A DNA stretch of 64,000 nucleotides from Methanococcoides orientis (GCF_021184045.1 NZ_CP073710.1:558001-622000); one strand, 5' to 3'. Positions 28,507-37,307 are shown, counted from the first letter of the stretch. Notes: generated from the sequence alone by a model not told the origin. Translations and numbers: made by a program.

Positions 28507-29886
28507 TCAGTTAATGTTAAGTTCGTATTTTTCAGCGATCTCAAGGAATGCATCCGAGAGATAGTGTATCTGGTCCCATGAGAGTCCGTATGTGCTCAGC
28601 TTCCAGCTTCTTGTAGCACCGGGGAATTCACCTGCTATACCGCGTTTCTTCAGTTCGTCACTGAAGAAGTAGCCCCTGCGTTTGTGTGTCTTTGCTACCT
28701 TATCGAAGCTGTTGGTGGTATCCACCTTGGAAAGAGCATGCTTTCTCGGGAACTCGCTCAGCACTTCATTTCCTTCTATCCTCAGGAATTCGTTGAGGAA
28801 ATAGTTGGATTTCTTGACTTCCTCATCCCAGTGCTTTGTCCTTTCTTTCACGTATGGGAACGATGCCATCATTGATAGCAATGGAGCTCCCATCAGTGTG
28901 CACCCAAGGAACTCGACCTCCTTGATACCAAACTTCCTTCCGGTGACATCCCCAACCATCTGTGTGGTCCTGAATATCTTGTCAGACCATTCTTCCGTGG
29001 TTGCCAGTACTCCTGAAGGAGCAACTGATGCCATGCTCTTGTGTCCGGAACCGACTACGAAGTCCGCACCGATCTTCTTTCCATCAACAGGCATGATACC
29101 TACTGTATATGCCCCGTTGTACAGGAATGGGATCCCATATTCCTGTGCCACTTTACCGATACCATAGATATCGTGCTCATTACAGAACAGATAGTCGAAA
29201 TGGTCGATCATGATAAGAGAAGGTAATTTACCAGTTTCTTTCCTGACCTCATCGATCTTGTGTGCCACAGACTCGGCTGTGAGTATTTTCTCCTCGTTCA
29301 CAGGAGCTTCTTTTACAACTCCACCGGCACCTTCCACAGCGAGGAATTCCGTATAATGTGCAAATGCAGATACGACCACCGTGTCACCCTTTTCAACAAG
29401 AGTCGATGCAACGGCCTGGAAACCTCTTCTGGCACCCGGGACCACTCGTGCCTGATCCATTCCAACGAACTCCGCGAGATCTGTGTGGAATTCTGCGATC
29501 GAAGGCTTTTCGATCTTATCGAGCCTGAAGGGCTTTCGGCAGTTGTCACAGGTTGAGTAACCATCCCCATAAGCTATGACAGCTTTGCGGGCTTCAGGGG
29601 TAAGTCTTCCACCGGCCTGAATGGGCTGTATGTTTATGAACTCCTCTTCCCTTGTTCGGCACATAAGGTCGCCCACAATACTGACAGGTTGTGTTTGGCC
29701 GTCTTTTGCGCCTATCTCCTCGATAAGGCCGCCAAGACCCGACACGATCTCAGAAAAGCGTGCAGACTGCTCATCGCTCATACCCGTAGGTAAAGCCTGC
29801 CTTACTATTTGCCTGAGATCCTCCAGTGCGAACTGGGTTTCAAATATTTTGTTGGCGAGATATTTTTTATTGATTTGTTCATCCAT
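28507..29886 (-). CDS. pscS: Sep-tRNA:Cys-tRNA synthase (SepCysS)
   Basis: Converts O-phosphoseryl-tRNA(Cys), made by SepRS, to cysteinyl-tRNA(Cys), the tRNA-dependent cysteine route of methanogens. From ATG 29886 the protein has 459 residues; AGGTGGT precedes this ATG, so I reject an extended start at 29946. Key features: conserved cysteines in LMCRTREEE and YSTCDNCRKPFR, PVVGAR-like loop VVPGARRGFQA, PLP-binding SGHKSMASVAPSG and the C-terminal GEFPGATRSWKLSTYG. The N-terminal 90 residues are longer than in Methanocaldococcus, as in Methanosarcinaceae. It leads the metY-metX operon. A TATA element CTTTTATATAG near 30033-30043 would give a leader of over 100 nt. Confidence 0.93.
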   Translation of the reverse strand: MDEQINKKYLANKIFETQFALEDLRQIVRQALPTGMSDEQSARFSEIVSGLGGLIEEIGAKDGQTQPVSIVGDLMCRTREEEFINIQPIQAGGRLTPEARKAVIAYGDGYSTCDNCRKPFRLDKIEKPSIAEFHTDLAEFVGMDQARVVPGARRGFQAVASTLVEKGDTVVVSAFAHYTEFLAVEGAGGVVKEAPVNEEKILTAESVAHKIDEVRKETGKLPSLIMIDHFDYLFCNEHDIYGIGKVAQEYGIPFLYNGAYTVGIMPVDGKKIGADFVVGSGHKSMASVAPSGVLATTEEWSDKIFRTTQMVGDVTGRKFGIKEVEFLGCTLMGAPLLSMMASFPYVKERTKHWDEEVKKSNYFLNEFLRIEGNEVLSEFPRKHALSKVDTTNSFDKVAKTHKRRGYFFSDELKKRGIAGEFPGATRSWKLSTYGLSWDQIHYLSDAFLEIAEKYELNIN

Positions 29887-30228
29887 TCTGTTACCACCTG
29901 CTCGTTGAGGGATATGCAAAACTGTAAAAACAATTTTGAACCCCAATCGATCGGTCTGCTATACCTGAACCACTCTCTTGCTGGTTCCTTTAATTTGTTA
30001 ACAGCGTTAACTGCGTATAGATTTACAAAACTGCTATATAAAAGTAGCTGACTGCAGCACTTATAAGTTGCAGAAGTAAACCCACGCCATACTATGGTGT
30101 GATTTAATTATATATAAAGTAAAGGATTGTGGCAATGTATCTATATGCACATTTATATGCCAAATATAGCGGCAAAGTACACACATTTTGGATACACTTT
30201 TATATGACGGAATTTAATATATATTATA
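29887..30228. promoter_or_regulatory. Divergent regulatory region upstream of pscS and of the ncRNA
   Basis: Minus strand: TATA element at about 30033-30043, then a pscS leader of roughly 120 nt that contains a small hairpin (GAACCA and TGGTTC, about 29968-29990). Plus strand: TTTATATG at 30199-30206 lies about 26 nt before the candidate ncRNA. Between them are a palindrome ACTTATAAGT (about 30060-30072) and an imperfect one ACGCCAT-ATGGTGT (about 30087-30102), possible operator sites. No coding frame was found. Confidence 0.45.
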
Positions 30229-30364
30229 CAAGGTCAAGAGTTTGCCGTTTCTCTTGACCTTAGAACTAATCTGAAAGGTCTGGGGACTTTTCAGATTTTC
30301 GATGTGGGGGAACATCTCAACTTGCACATCACGGCCATTCAGCCGTCTGGTCGTGATATGCAAA
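30229..30364 (+). ncRNA. Candidate structured non-coding RNA with four consecutive hairpins
   Basis: Four hairpins follow each other: (1) AGGTCAAGAG 30231-30240 with CTCTTGACCT 30251-30260, perfect 10 bp; (2) AATCTGAAAGGTC 30268-30280 with 30285-30297, 13 bp including one G-U; (3) GATGT 30301-30305 with ACATC 30312-30316, loop GGGGGA; (4) TGCACATCACGGCC 30323-30336 with 30349-30362, 14 positions with one G-U and one C-A mismatch. Two non-Watson-Crick pairs are G-U when read on the plus strand and one when read on the minus, mildly favouring plus. A TATA box TTTATATG lies at 30199-30206, about 26 nt upstream. No open frame fits. Loops are G-rich, fitting a trans-acting RNA; a relation to known Methanosarcina sRNAs such as sRNA154 is only a thought. 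It could instead be part of the leader of the next gene. Confidence 0.6.
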
Positions 30365-30533
30365 TGCATTATTATTGATAAAATTACAGCCTTTTCTTAA
30401 AATTAAATTTTTTCAGCTTATTCGGATCTGTTCTGAATTCTCTGCATTAAACCCACAATTGAATTTTTTTAAGTAAACCTTAATAGCAAGAAAAGCCCAG
30501 TACTATATATACAATATTCAGGCGGGGGTTACT
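30365..30533 (+). promoter_or_regulatory. Upstream region of the bactofilin-like gene
   Basis: AT-rich stretch of 169 nt with T-runs near 30392-30410 that could end the ncRNA. AGTACTATATATACAATATT near 30500-30515 holds a TATA element, and GGCGGGGGTT directly precedes the ATG at 30534, so the next gene probably has its own promoter with a very short leader. Confidence 0.4.
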
Positions 30534-31649
30534 ATGAAAATTGATCGAACTTTATGGCTATTACCTATACTTTTTCTACTCTTATTCGCAGGCAATGCAA
30601 GTGCAGCTTCGATGTTCGATGCCGGAGATACGGTTATCATCGACGATCTAGTTGAAGATGATGTTTACCTTGCAGGCGATACACTAATAGTAAGTGGTAC
30701 TGTGCTGGGGGATGTCGTGGCTACAGGTGGCACAGTCCAGATCGATGGGAACATTTCCGGCGACCTCATTGTTGCTGCAGGTGATGTTACTATTACCGGC
30801 AGTATCGGTGATGACATAAGGGTCGCATGCGGTAATTTTGAGCTAAGTGGAAATGTCGGTGACGATCTTCTGGTAACTGCCGGAACAGTGTCCACAAATG
30901 TAGAAGCAACTGTTGGCGGTGACACGACCATAAGATGTGGCGATGCGGACCTTGAAGGGAATTTCGGAGGCCTGCTGGATGTTTCAGCAGGCAATCTGGT
31001 ATTCTCCGGTAATGTCGAAGGAGATGCGATACTGGATGCAAACGACTTGATCATCGAACCTGATTCCAGCATAAAAGGTGATCTGGAATACAGTAGCTCC
31101 AATGAGATCTCCATCCCGGCCGGTATTGTCGGAGAGGAGATCAAGTCTGAAAGAATAGCACAAAGCGGAGATGATTTTGATGGTGAAGGTGTGCTAAAAG
31201 TAATATCCTTCATCGGTAAGATCGCGTATTATCTCTTCCTGTTCGCTCTCGGAGTAATACTCATCCTTGTCTTCCCGGAAAAGACCGAAGAGATCGTAAA
31301 GGACATACAGGAAGAAACTTTCAAGAACATCGCAGTGGGACTTCTTTTGCTGGTAGGTGTTATCATCGGATCAGCCATCCTGATGATAACTATAATCGGC
31401 ATCCCGATTGCGCTCTTAATGCTATTGCTGCTGCTGATCGTACTGATGTTCGCAAAGGTATACACTGCAATGTGGCTTGGAGAGATAACGTTCAGAAAAG
31501 CAGGTTTCGAATATAATCAGTGGACTGTACTTGCAGCCGGACTTTTCCTGCTTCTGGTTCTGACTGAACTGCCATTTGTAGGTGGACTCATCAGCCTTCT
31601 GGCAACGCTGGTAGCAATGGGAAGTATGTACTTTGCATTGAAGTATTGA
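30534..31649 (+). CDS. Bactofilin-like exported repeat domain fused to membrane helices
   Basis: A 371-residue protein. Residues 1-25 form a signal peptide (ending GNASAAS). Residues about 28-205 are a beta-solenoid of short repeats with the pattern V-x-GDV-x-x-GG-x-V-x-I-x-G, like polymer-forming cytoskeletal (bactofilin) domains but here exported. The rest has about five hydrophobic segments (about 222-245, 268-292, 294-312, 333-350, 352-370) with IGIPIALLMLLLLLIVLMF. The family occurs in archaea and bacteria as a surface solenoid with a membrane anchor; no defined function is known to me. A T-rich stretch follows the stop. Confidence 0.75.
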   Translation: MKIDRTLWLLPILFLLLFAGNASAASMFDAGDTVIIDDLVEDDVYLAGDTLIVSGTVLGDVVATGGTVQIDGNISGDLIVAAGDVTITGSIGDDIRVACGNFELSGNVGDDLLVTAGTVSTNVEATVGGDTTIRCGDADLEGNFGGLLDVSAGNLVFSGNVEGDAILDANDLIIEPDSSIKGDLEYSSSNEISIPAGIVGEEIKSERIAQSGDDFDGEGVLKVISFIGKIAYYLFLFALGVILILVFPEKTEEIVKDIQEETFKNIAVGLLLLVGVIIGSAILMITIIGIPIALLMLLLLLIVLMFAKVYTAMWLGEITFRKAGFEYNQWTVLAAGLFLLLVLTELPFVGGLISLLATLVAMGSMYFALKY

Positions 31650-31729
31650 TGCAGGGGACGTACTTTTTCTTTTTTGTTTTTGCTTTTTTAGTTTTTTCAA
31701 AAATAGCAGATACACTTCAAAAAGCAAAT

Positions 31730-32830
31730 TCACTCAAAGACCAGCACATCATCCGGCGAGATCTCCACGATCACCCGTGAAAGACCGATATCTCCTGACA
31801 AGCGTGTCGGAACCTCGCACAGCAAAATAAAATCGCTACTATCAAGTTCAACAGCCATCATTTTACTGCTGCCTTTATCCGTAATATCAATGACATTGCC
31901 GGCAAAAACATTGCCATCGCCTAAAAATAGCCCCTCATCATAGGCCTTTATATGCACATTCTCAGGCCTTATCCCCAGGGACACTTTTCCAGATGGATTA
32001 ACACTGGAACTTGTTATGAACTCCAGACCTCTCCCTTCGACCACAGTCCCTGCAGTAGAACTTCCAATCACTTTTCCGTTATCAAAAATATTGCTGACTC
32101 CCACAAGCTCGGCCACGTTCCTGTCAACAGGGGAATAGAATACCTCCCTCGGGCTACCTGTCTGATGAACCTTGCCATCATGGAGAACTATTACCCTATC
32201 TGCAAGCGAAAATGCTTCATCGGGACTGTGGGTGATGAACAGGATCGGGATCTTAAGCTCATTCTGAATTGCTTTGATCCTTTCCCTCAGGCGCATCCTG
32301 ACGACCATATCAAGAGCGGAGAACGGTTCATCCAGTAGCAGTATCCCTGGTTTTGGAGCAAGAGCACGTGCAAGGGCAACTCTCTGTTTCTGGCCGCCTG
32401 AAAGCTGTGAAGGATACCTGTTCTCCAGCCCCTCGATGTGCAAAAGGCGAAGCATTTCGAACATACGTTCTTCTTTCTTCTCCTTATCCCATCCCTTGAG
32501 GCCATAGGTGATATTCTTCCTTACATTCATATGCGGGAAAAGGGCATAGTTCTGGAAAACGTAACCCGGCCTCCTGTATTGTGGCTGAAGGTTGATGCCT
32601 GAAATACTATCGAAATATGTCTGATCATTGACAACAATGCTGCCATTATCAGGTTTTTCCAGCCCCGCGATGCATCGAAGCGTCGTGGTCTTACCGGAAC
32701 CGGAGCGACCAAAAAGGACCACCAGTTCATCCCTCGTCTCAAAAGTAGCATCCAGTGAGAAAACATCCTCACTTCCGCTCTTTTTGTTGCGGGACCTGTA
32801 TTCCTTTGATACGCTCACCTTTATACCCAT
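31730..32830 (-). CDS. modC: Molybdate ABC transporter ATP-binding protein
   Basis: Powers molybdate (or tungstate) import. The 366-residue protein has Walker A LFGRSGSGKTTTLRC, signature LSGGQKQRVALARAL, Walker B GILLLDEPFSALD, the switch His in FITHSPDEAF, and a C-terminal TOBE-type domain (about 235-366, SLGIRPENVHIKAYDEG) typical of ModC. It lies 9 nt after modB. Molybdenum or tungsten is needed for formylmethanofuran dehydrogenase and for nitrogenase if present. The oxyanion preferred cannot be told from sequence. Confidence 0.92.
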   Translation of the reverse strand: MGIKVSVSKEYRSRNKKSGSEDVFSLDATFETRDELVVLFGRSGSGKTTTLRCIAGLEKPDNGSIVVNDQTYFDSISGINLQPQYRRPGYVFQNYALFPHMNVRKNITYGLKGWDKEKKEERMFEMLRLLHIEGLENRYPSQLSGGQKQRVALARALAPKPGILLLDEPFSALDMVVRMRLRERIKAIQNELKIPILFITHSPDEAFSLADRVIVLHDGKVHQTGSPREVFYSPVDRNVAELVGVSNIFDNGKVIGSSTAGTVVEGRGLEFITSSSVNPSGKVSLGIRPENVHIKAYDEGLFLGDGNVFAGNVIDITDKGSSKMMAVELDSSDFILLCEVPTRLSGDIGLSRVIVEISPDDVLVFE

Positions 32831-32839
32831 TTGACCACC

Positions 32840-33511
32840 TCACACACTCCATCGGTCCACAAACCTTGCAGTCAGTGCCATGGACAACAAAGAAACAACA
32901 ACAAGGGTTATGACAAGAATATTTGCCAGTGCATCATTGCCTGACTGGAATGCAGTATAAATAGACAGCGACATCGTGTTAGTCTTCCCGGGAATATTGC
33001 CAGCAACCATAAGGGTGGCACCGAACTCTCCGACAGCCCTTGCAAAGCTCAGCACGATGCCTGCAAGTATGCCTTTTTTGGCAAGGGGTAGGGTCACAAA
33101 GAGCATGGTCTCAAGCTCACTATGTCCAAGCGTGTAAGCCGCATACTCCAGTTCACGATCCACTGAACCTATTGCAGAGGCCGTTGTCTTGACCATCAAC
33201 GGTAGTGACACAACAAAAGCTGCTATCACCGCAGCATGCCATGTGAAAAGCAGCGACCATCCTGTCAGTTCAAATATCGTCTGACCTATTATTCCGTTCT
33301 TACCCAGCAGGACCACCAGAAGATAACCGGTAACCGTAGGTGGTAGCACCAGTGGGAGAGTCACAAAGATATCTGCGAGCCATTTCCCCCTGAACTCCCG
33401 CCTTGCAAGTGCATATGAGATCAAAATCCCAAGCACAGCTACAAAAGCAGTTGACAGGACTGCCACTTTGAGAGTTATCAACAGGGGGATCCAGGCATCT
33501 TCAAGCATCAA
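32840..33511 (-). CDS. modB: Molybdate ABC transporter permease
   Basis: A 223-residue inner-membrane permease with about five helices. It shows the ModB pattern FVTLPLVLPPTVTGYLL and the EAA-type coupling loop (AYTLGHSELETMLFVTLPLAK, then GILAGIVLSFARAVGEFGAT). It pairs with ModC, 9 nt downstream, and ModA, 10 nt upstream, forming a compact modABC operon. Confidence 0.92.
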   Translation of the reverse strand: MMLEDAWIPLLITLKVAVLSTAFVAVLGILISYALARREFRGKWLADIFVTLPLVLPPTVTGYLLVVLLGKNGIIGQTIFELTGWSLLFTWHAAVIAAFVVSLPLMVKTTASAIGSVDRELEYAAYTLGHSELETMLFVTLPLAKKGILAGIVLSFARAVGEFGATLMVAGNIPGKTNTMSLSIYTAFQSGNDALANILVITLVVVSLLSMALTARFVDRWSV

Positions 33512-33521
33512 TTATCATCCA

Positions 33522-34325
33522 TTAGTTCGCATCTGTTACTGTAAAACCATACTTTTCGAATATAGCTTTTCCTTCATCTGAAATCACAAAGTCGATGAAT
33601 TCCTGTGAAACTTCTTTTTCGGTCGAAGAAGAAACGATTGCAATAGGATAGCTGATGTTTGTAGTGACCGGAATTTGCGCCACGATCTCGATCTCATTCA
33701 TATTTGATGTCATCGCATCTGTCATATAGACAAAACCTGCATCTACCTCTCCGTTCTCAACATAGACCAGAACTTGTTTCACAGTTTCTGCATAGATGAG
33801 CTTTTCACTTACATCATCCCAAAGGGATGCTTCCTCAAGTGATCCTTTTGCATATCTTCCAACAGGTGCAACTTCAGGGTCTCCAATTGCTATCTTTGTT
33901 ACCGAATCGTCTGTCAGGTTCTCAAGATACATTATGCGGTTCTCTTTATCTTCACCGGTTGCCGGAGAAATCATCACAAGTGAGTTCTCAGCAAAGTCAT
34001 GTCTTGTAGAAGTATCTATCAATTGTGCTTCTTCAAGGATGTTCATGTGCTTCTGGGAAGCCGAAGCAAAGACATCGATAGGAGCACCAGCCTCGATCTG
34101 CATACGAAGGGAACCGGAACCTGCAAAATTCATATTTACATCAACATCCGGATTTTGTGCTTCAAATTCCTGTTCGATCGCCGTAAAGCTCTCGGTCAGG
34201 CTCGCAGCAGCTGAAACTGTGATCTCTGTATTCTCCTCTGCCTGGGATGACGGCATTACTAACATAGCTGCAGCTGCAATGAGTATCAATGCTGCAATAA
34301 CAATAATCAGATGATTCTTTTCCAT
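33522..34325 (-). CDS. modA: Molybdate-binding protein ModA
   Basis: Extracytoplasmic binding protein delivering molybdate to ModBC. From ATG 34325 (GAGG 6 nt upstream; an earlier in-frame ATG at 34346 lacks one) it has 267 residues. An N-terminal signal or anchor helix (HLIIVIAALILIAAAAMLV) is followed by ITVSAAASLTESF, where Ser residues bind the oxyanion, NFAGSGSLRMQI, and GDPEVAPVGRYAK. There is no lipobox Cys, so the helix probably stays as an anchor. The sequence is closer to classical ModA than to WtpA. Confidence 0.92.
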   Translation of the reverse strand: MEKNHLIIVIAALILIAAAAMLVMPSSQAEENTEITVSAAASLTESFTAIEQEFEAQNPDVDVNMNFAGSGSLRMQIEAGAPIDVFASASQKHMNILEEAQLIDTSTRHDFAENSLVMISPATGEDKENRIMYLENLTDDSVTKIAIGDPEVAPVGRYAKGSLEEASLWDDVSEKLIYAETVKQVLVYVENGEVDAGFVYMTDAMTSNMNEIEIVAQIPVTTNISYPIAIVSSSTEKEVSQEFIDFVISDEGKAIFEKYGFTVTDAN

Positions 34326-34352
34326 AAGATCCCTCATATCGAGCATATTATG

Positions 34353-34378
34353 CCGTTATGTTTTCATAAACATATCGG
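34353..34378. promoter_or_regulatory. Inverted repeat, candidate ModE-type operator of modABC
   Basis: CCGTTATGTTT, spacer TCAT and AAACATATCGG form a 26-bp inverted repeat with one mismatch between arms. It lies about 17-50 nt beyond the TATA element of modA (plus-strand GATATAAAC near 34396-34404), so it would cover the transcription start. Arms starting CGTTAT recall bacterial ModE sites (CGTTATAT-type arms). Repression by a ModE-like regulator in molybdate-replete cells is inferred; no modE gene is in the window. Confidence 0.5.
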
Positions 34379-34531
34379 TGTGGAATTGGATCTGTGATAT
34401 AAACAATTATTGCCGAGTTTGATCCTCAATCTCAAAAAACAGTAGATAAATCCATGTCTGGAAATAGCGGCTTAATGAAACATGGTAGACTCTACGGAAT
34501 TTTCACTGAGCTAAATTCCATAAATTTAATC

Positions 34532-36451
34532 TTATTCCTTACTTCCACTGACTTCCAGAGTACTTCTGAGCTTTGGGATCTTTATGTGGACTGTGGTCCC
34601 CTCTTTCGACTCACTTTCGATCCAGATCTCACCGGAATGTGCATCAACGATCTCTTTGCAGATGTAAAGACCCAGTCCTGTTCCTCCATATTTTCTTCTG
34701 ATCGATGAATCGATCTGGTAGAACTTCCTGAATAGGTTTGGAATTAGTTCTTTGGGAATACCTATTCCGGTATCGTGGACGGTAAGGTGGAGATATTTTT
34801 CTTCCTCATATGCACCCAGGGTTATCATACCACCCGGAGGAGTGAACTTGATCGCATTATCGACGATGTTGTTCAGCATATCCACCAGGCGGTCCTTATC
34901 AGCTACTATCAAAGGAAGACCAGAAGGGATCTTCTTTTCAATATGCAGATCGTTAGCCTCGACGAGCATGATAGTATCCATAACGGTGTTGTTCATTATT
35001 TCTGCTATCTGACATTCCTTAAAGTCGTATTCAATGATCTCTGCCTGTGCCTGGCTTACGTAAAGGAGAGAATCCACCAGACGCCTGAGCCTTTCTGAAT
35101 TACGCATTACTGTTCTAAGTGAGGTCTTCTGTTGGTCGTTAAGATTACCAAGGGTTCCATCATAGACATTCTGGGTATAACCTTTGATGCTGGTAAGAGG
35201 GGTCCTTAGCTCATGGCTTACATTTGAAAGGAAGGAATCCTTCATCTGGTCCAGTGATTTTAGTTCCTTATTTGCTTTTTCAAGTTCATCCGAATATGTC
35301 TGAAGCGAATCAAGAATATCATTCAATCCCGAAGGTATCTTCCTGAAGTCCACCTCTACATCCGTCTCAGCTCTCCTTTTCAGATCGCCTTTCAGGGCAG
35401 AATTCGAGATATATGCAAAATTGGAAACAATATCATTGATCGGACGTGTAATTGACATCGCGACCAGATAAGCTGCACCTGCCATGAAGATCAGTGCAAG
35501 TGATGATATGAGGATAAGTTCATTCCGCAGGGCTGTTACATCCGCAAGCATATCATCTTCCGGGATCACCAGAATAAAGGAATAATTTCCAGTACGTACC
35601 GGCTCATAGAAGATTATCGAATGGTCGCCTGTTGTCGGGTCGATGGTCTCAATATGGCCTCCCTTTCCGACAAGGATATCGTCGCCCATGCGTGATATCT
35701 CAGGATCGTTAAAATCATCAAGTGTCTTTGATCCGATCCACTCCTTATGCACAGGATGGGACAGCAGTATGCCGGTGTTACTTGTGGTAAAAGCATAGCC
35801 TTCTTCAAAAGCAGTGACATTTGAAACGATCTCGTCTATATAGTTGAGTGATACATCTACCCCTCCTATACCGACGAACTCGCCATTCCTCATTATTGGT
35901 GCTACATAGCTCGCAATAAGTTCACCCTGATACACGTATGGTTCTGTAAGTACTTCCTCTTCATTCTGTTTTGGCAACTGGTAGTAATCAAGGGTATCAT
36001 AGTCCAGAAGAGGTTCCACGAACATGGTGCCGCCGATCTTGTTCCAGTAAGGTACAAGGCGCCCTGTAGAATCATATCCTTCGGTACCTGCAAATTCAGC
36101 ATCCCTGCCGTCGAAAGCATTGGGCTCGAAGCCTGCATATGTACCTATCAGATTGGGATTATCCACGAGGATCTCCCTTAGAAAATCATTGACTTCCTCT
36201 CTGTCAGAGGAATTGTAAACGGTCAGTGTGCTTGCGATCGTCCTGGCAATGGCCATGTTCGACTGCATATCCGAGTTGAATTGGTTTGCATAATTGCTTG
36301 CTTTCTCTATGGACTTCTTGTATGCAATTTCCTCATGCTGAGTTGTGCTGGTATTGATAATGATAGCTGTTGTAACACCCATTACTATAAGGACACTGAA
36401 TCCGATGTACAGGATCAGTTTTACTTTTAGAGGCACATCATCCATTTTCAT
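34532..36451 (-). CDS. Membrane sensor histidine kinase with extracellular Cache domain
   Basis: A 639-residue kinase. TM helix 1 (about 12-33), a double Cache sensor (about 35-300; YQLPKQNEEEVLTEPYVYQG and GVGGVDVSLNYI-type motif IGGVDVSLNYID), TM helix 2 (about 308-328), HAMP (about 330-385), HisKA with phospho-acceptor His in VSHELRTPLTSIKGY, and HATPase with N box NIVDNAIKFTPP, DTGIGIP and GGTGLGLYICK. dCache domains often bind small carboxylates, amines or amino acids. I prefer ATG 36451 (GGTG 6 nt before) to GTG 36460. No response regulator is next to it; the divergent neighbour is a CBS-HTH regulator. Confidence 0.9.
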   Translation of the reverse strand: MKMDDVPLKVKLILYIGFSVLIVMGVTTAIIINTSTTQHEEIAYKKSIEKASNYANQFNSDMQSNMAIARTIASTLTVYNSSDREEVNDFLREILVDNPNLIGTYAGFEPNAFDGRDAEFAGTEGYDSTGRLVPYWNKIGGTMFVEPLLDYDTLDYYQLPKQNEEEVLTEPYVYQGELIASYVAPIMRNGEFVGIGGVDVSLNYIDEIVSNVTAFEEGYAFTTSNTGILLSHPVHKEWIGSKTLDDFNDPEISRMGDDILVGKGGHIETIDPTTGDHSIIFYEPVRTGNYSFILVIPEDDMLADVTALRNELILISSLALIFMAGAAYLVAMSITRPINDIVSNFAYISNSALKGDLKRRAETDVEVDFRKIPSGLNDILDSLQTYSDELEKANKELKSLDQMKDSFLSNVSHELRTPLTSIKGYTQNVYDGTLGNLNDQQKTSLRTVMRNSERLRRLVDSLLYVSQAQAEIIEYDFKECQIAEIMNNTVMDTIMLVEANDLHIEKKIPSGLPLIVADKDRLVDMLNNIVDNAIKFTPPGGMITLGAYEEEKYLHLTVHDTGIGIPKELIPNLFRKFYQIDSSIRRKYGGTGLGLYICKEIVDAHSGEIWIESESKEGTTVHIKIPKLRSTLEVSGSKE

Positions 36452-36460
36452 GCCGGACAC

Positions 36461-36699
36461 CTTACTGAACGCAAACAGATATTATACCGATGCAATATTT
36501 TTCTCGAAAGCAAGAAGCACAAAGGAAAGATAGCATTTCCATTAAAGGAAGACTACACTAACCTCAATACCTAATCTAAAATCCCTAATATTATATTTGA
36601 ATGACAAACATATAAATGTCTGCTTTTTGAAACAATTGAGCAGGCTTTTGAATTAAATAATCAAACTCTTTAAATATAATCATTACTATCAGTAATATT
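36461..36699. promoter_or_regulatory. Divergent promoter region, histidine kinase and XRE-CBS gene
   Basis: 239 AT-rich bases without a coding frame. On the plus strand TTTAAATATAA (about 36669-36679) lies about 25 nt before the ATG at 36700, with no ribosome binding site, pointing to a leaderless mRNA for the regulator. The kinase promoter on the minus strand is not evident. Confidence 0.45.
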
Positions 36700-37257
36700 A
36701 TGCAACTTCCGACTCCTGAGAGACTAAGGCAGAAAAGGATCGAACTGAACCTTACACAGAGTGGTCTTGCAAAGCGTGCAGGCGTTAGTCAGCCTTTGAT
36801 AGCCCGTATAGAATCCGGCGATGTTGACCCTCGGCTTTCCACACTCAGGAAAATATTTACCGCTTTTGAGGAAGTTGAAAAGGAAAAGATACTTGCAAAG
36901 GACATAATGCACACTCTTGTGATATTTGTTTCTTCTGAGGATTCAGTTGAATCTGCTGTTAACCTTATGGAAAAGCATGGTTTTTCGCAGGTCCCGGTGA
37001 TCGATAATGGAGTACCCGTGGGAAGTATTTCTGAGGATACTATTATTAAATACATGGCTGACAGGAAGGCTTCTACCATATCCCAGATGAGGATCAAGGA
37101 TATGATGGGCGATGCGTTCCCCACCGTCTCGCCAACCACTGAACTTGATGTTATATCACACATGCTTGAGCGAAATCCTGCTGTTCTGGTGCTTGAGAAG
37201 GGAGTTACCACTGGTTTTGTGACAAAGCACGATGTGATCAAGCTGTTGCATGGCTAA
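36700..37257 (+). CDS. XRE-type HTH regulator with CBS pair
   Basis: A 185-residue transcriptional regulator. The N-terminal helix-turn-helix (about 6-55) has QKRIELNLTQSGLAKRAGVS and QPLIARIESGDVDPRLSTL, as in Cro/XRE proteins; two CBS motifs follow (about 68-122 and 130-183), likely binding an adenosyl nucleotide. HTH-CBS proteins of this form are common in methanogens and are thought to couple transcription to energy state; the target is not known. A clean terminator follows. Confidence 0.88.
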   Translation: MQLPTPERLRQKRIELNLTQSGLAKRAGVSQPLIARIESGDVDPRLSTLRKIFTAFEEVEKEKILAKDIMHTLVIFVSSEDSVESAVNLMEKHGFSQVPVIDNGVPVGSISEDTIIKYMADRKASTISQMRIKDMMGDAFPTVSPTTELDVISHMLERNPAVLVLEKGVTTGFVTKHDVIKLLHG

Positions 37258-37271
37258 AAATTAAGAAAAGC

Positions 37272-37307
37272 ATGCATGTGCCGGATGCATAGTATTATTG
37301 TTTTTTT
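37272..37307 (+). terminator. Intrinsic-type terminator after the XRE-CBS gene
   Basis: ATGCAT (37272-37277), a 7-nt loop GTGCCGG and ATGCAT (37285-37290) form a 6-bp stem, followed by AGTATTATTG and seven T (37301-37307). Confidence 0.5.

Noticed and set aside
29947-30533. T-box or known sulfur riboswitch in front of pscS
   Set aside because: The strong hairpins lie on the far side of the pscS promoter and are better read on the plus strand; the pscS leader itself has only one weak stem and no recognisable riboswitch core.
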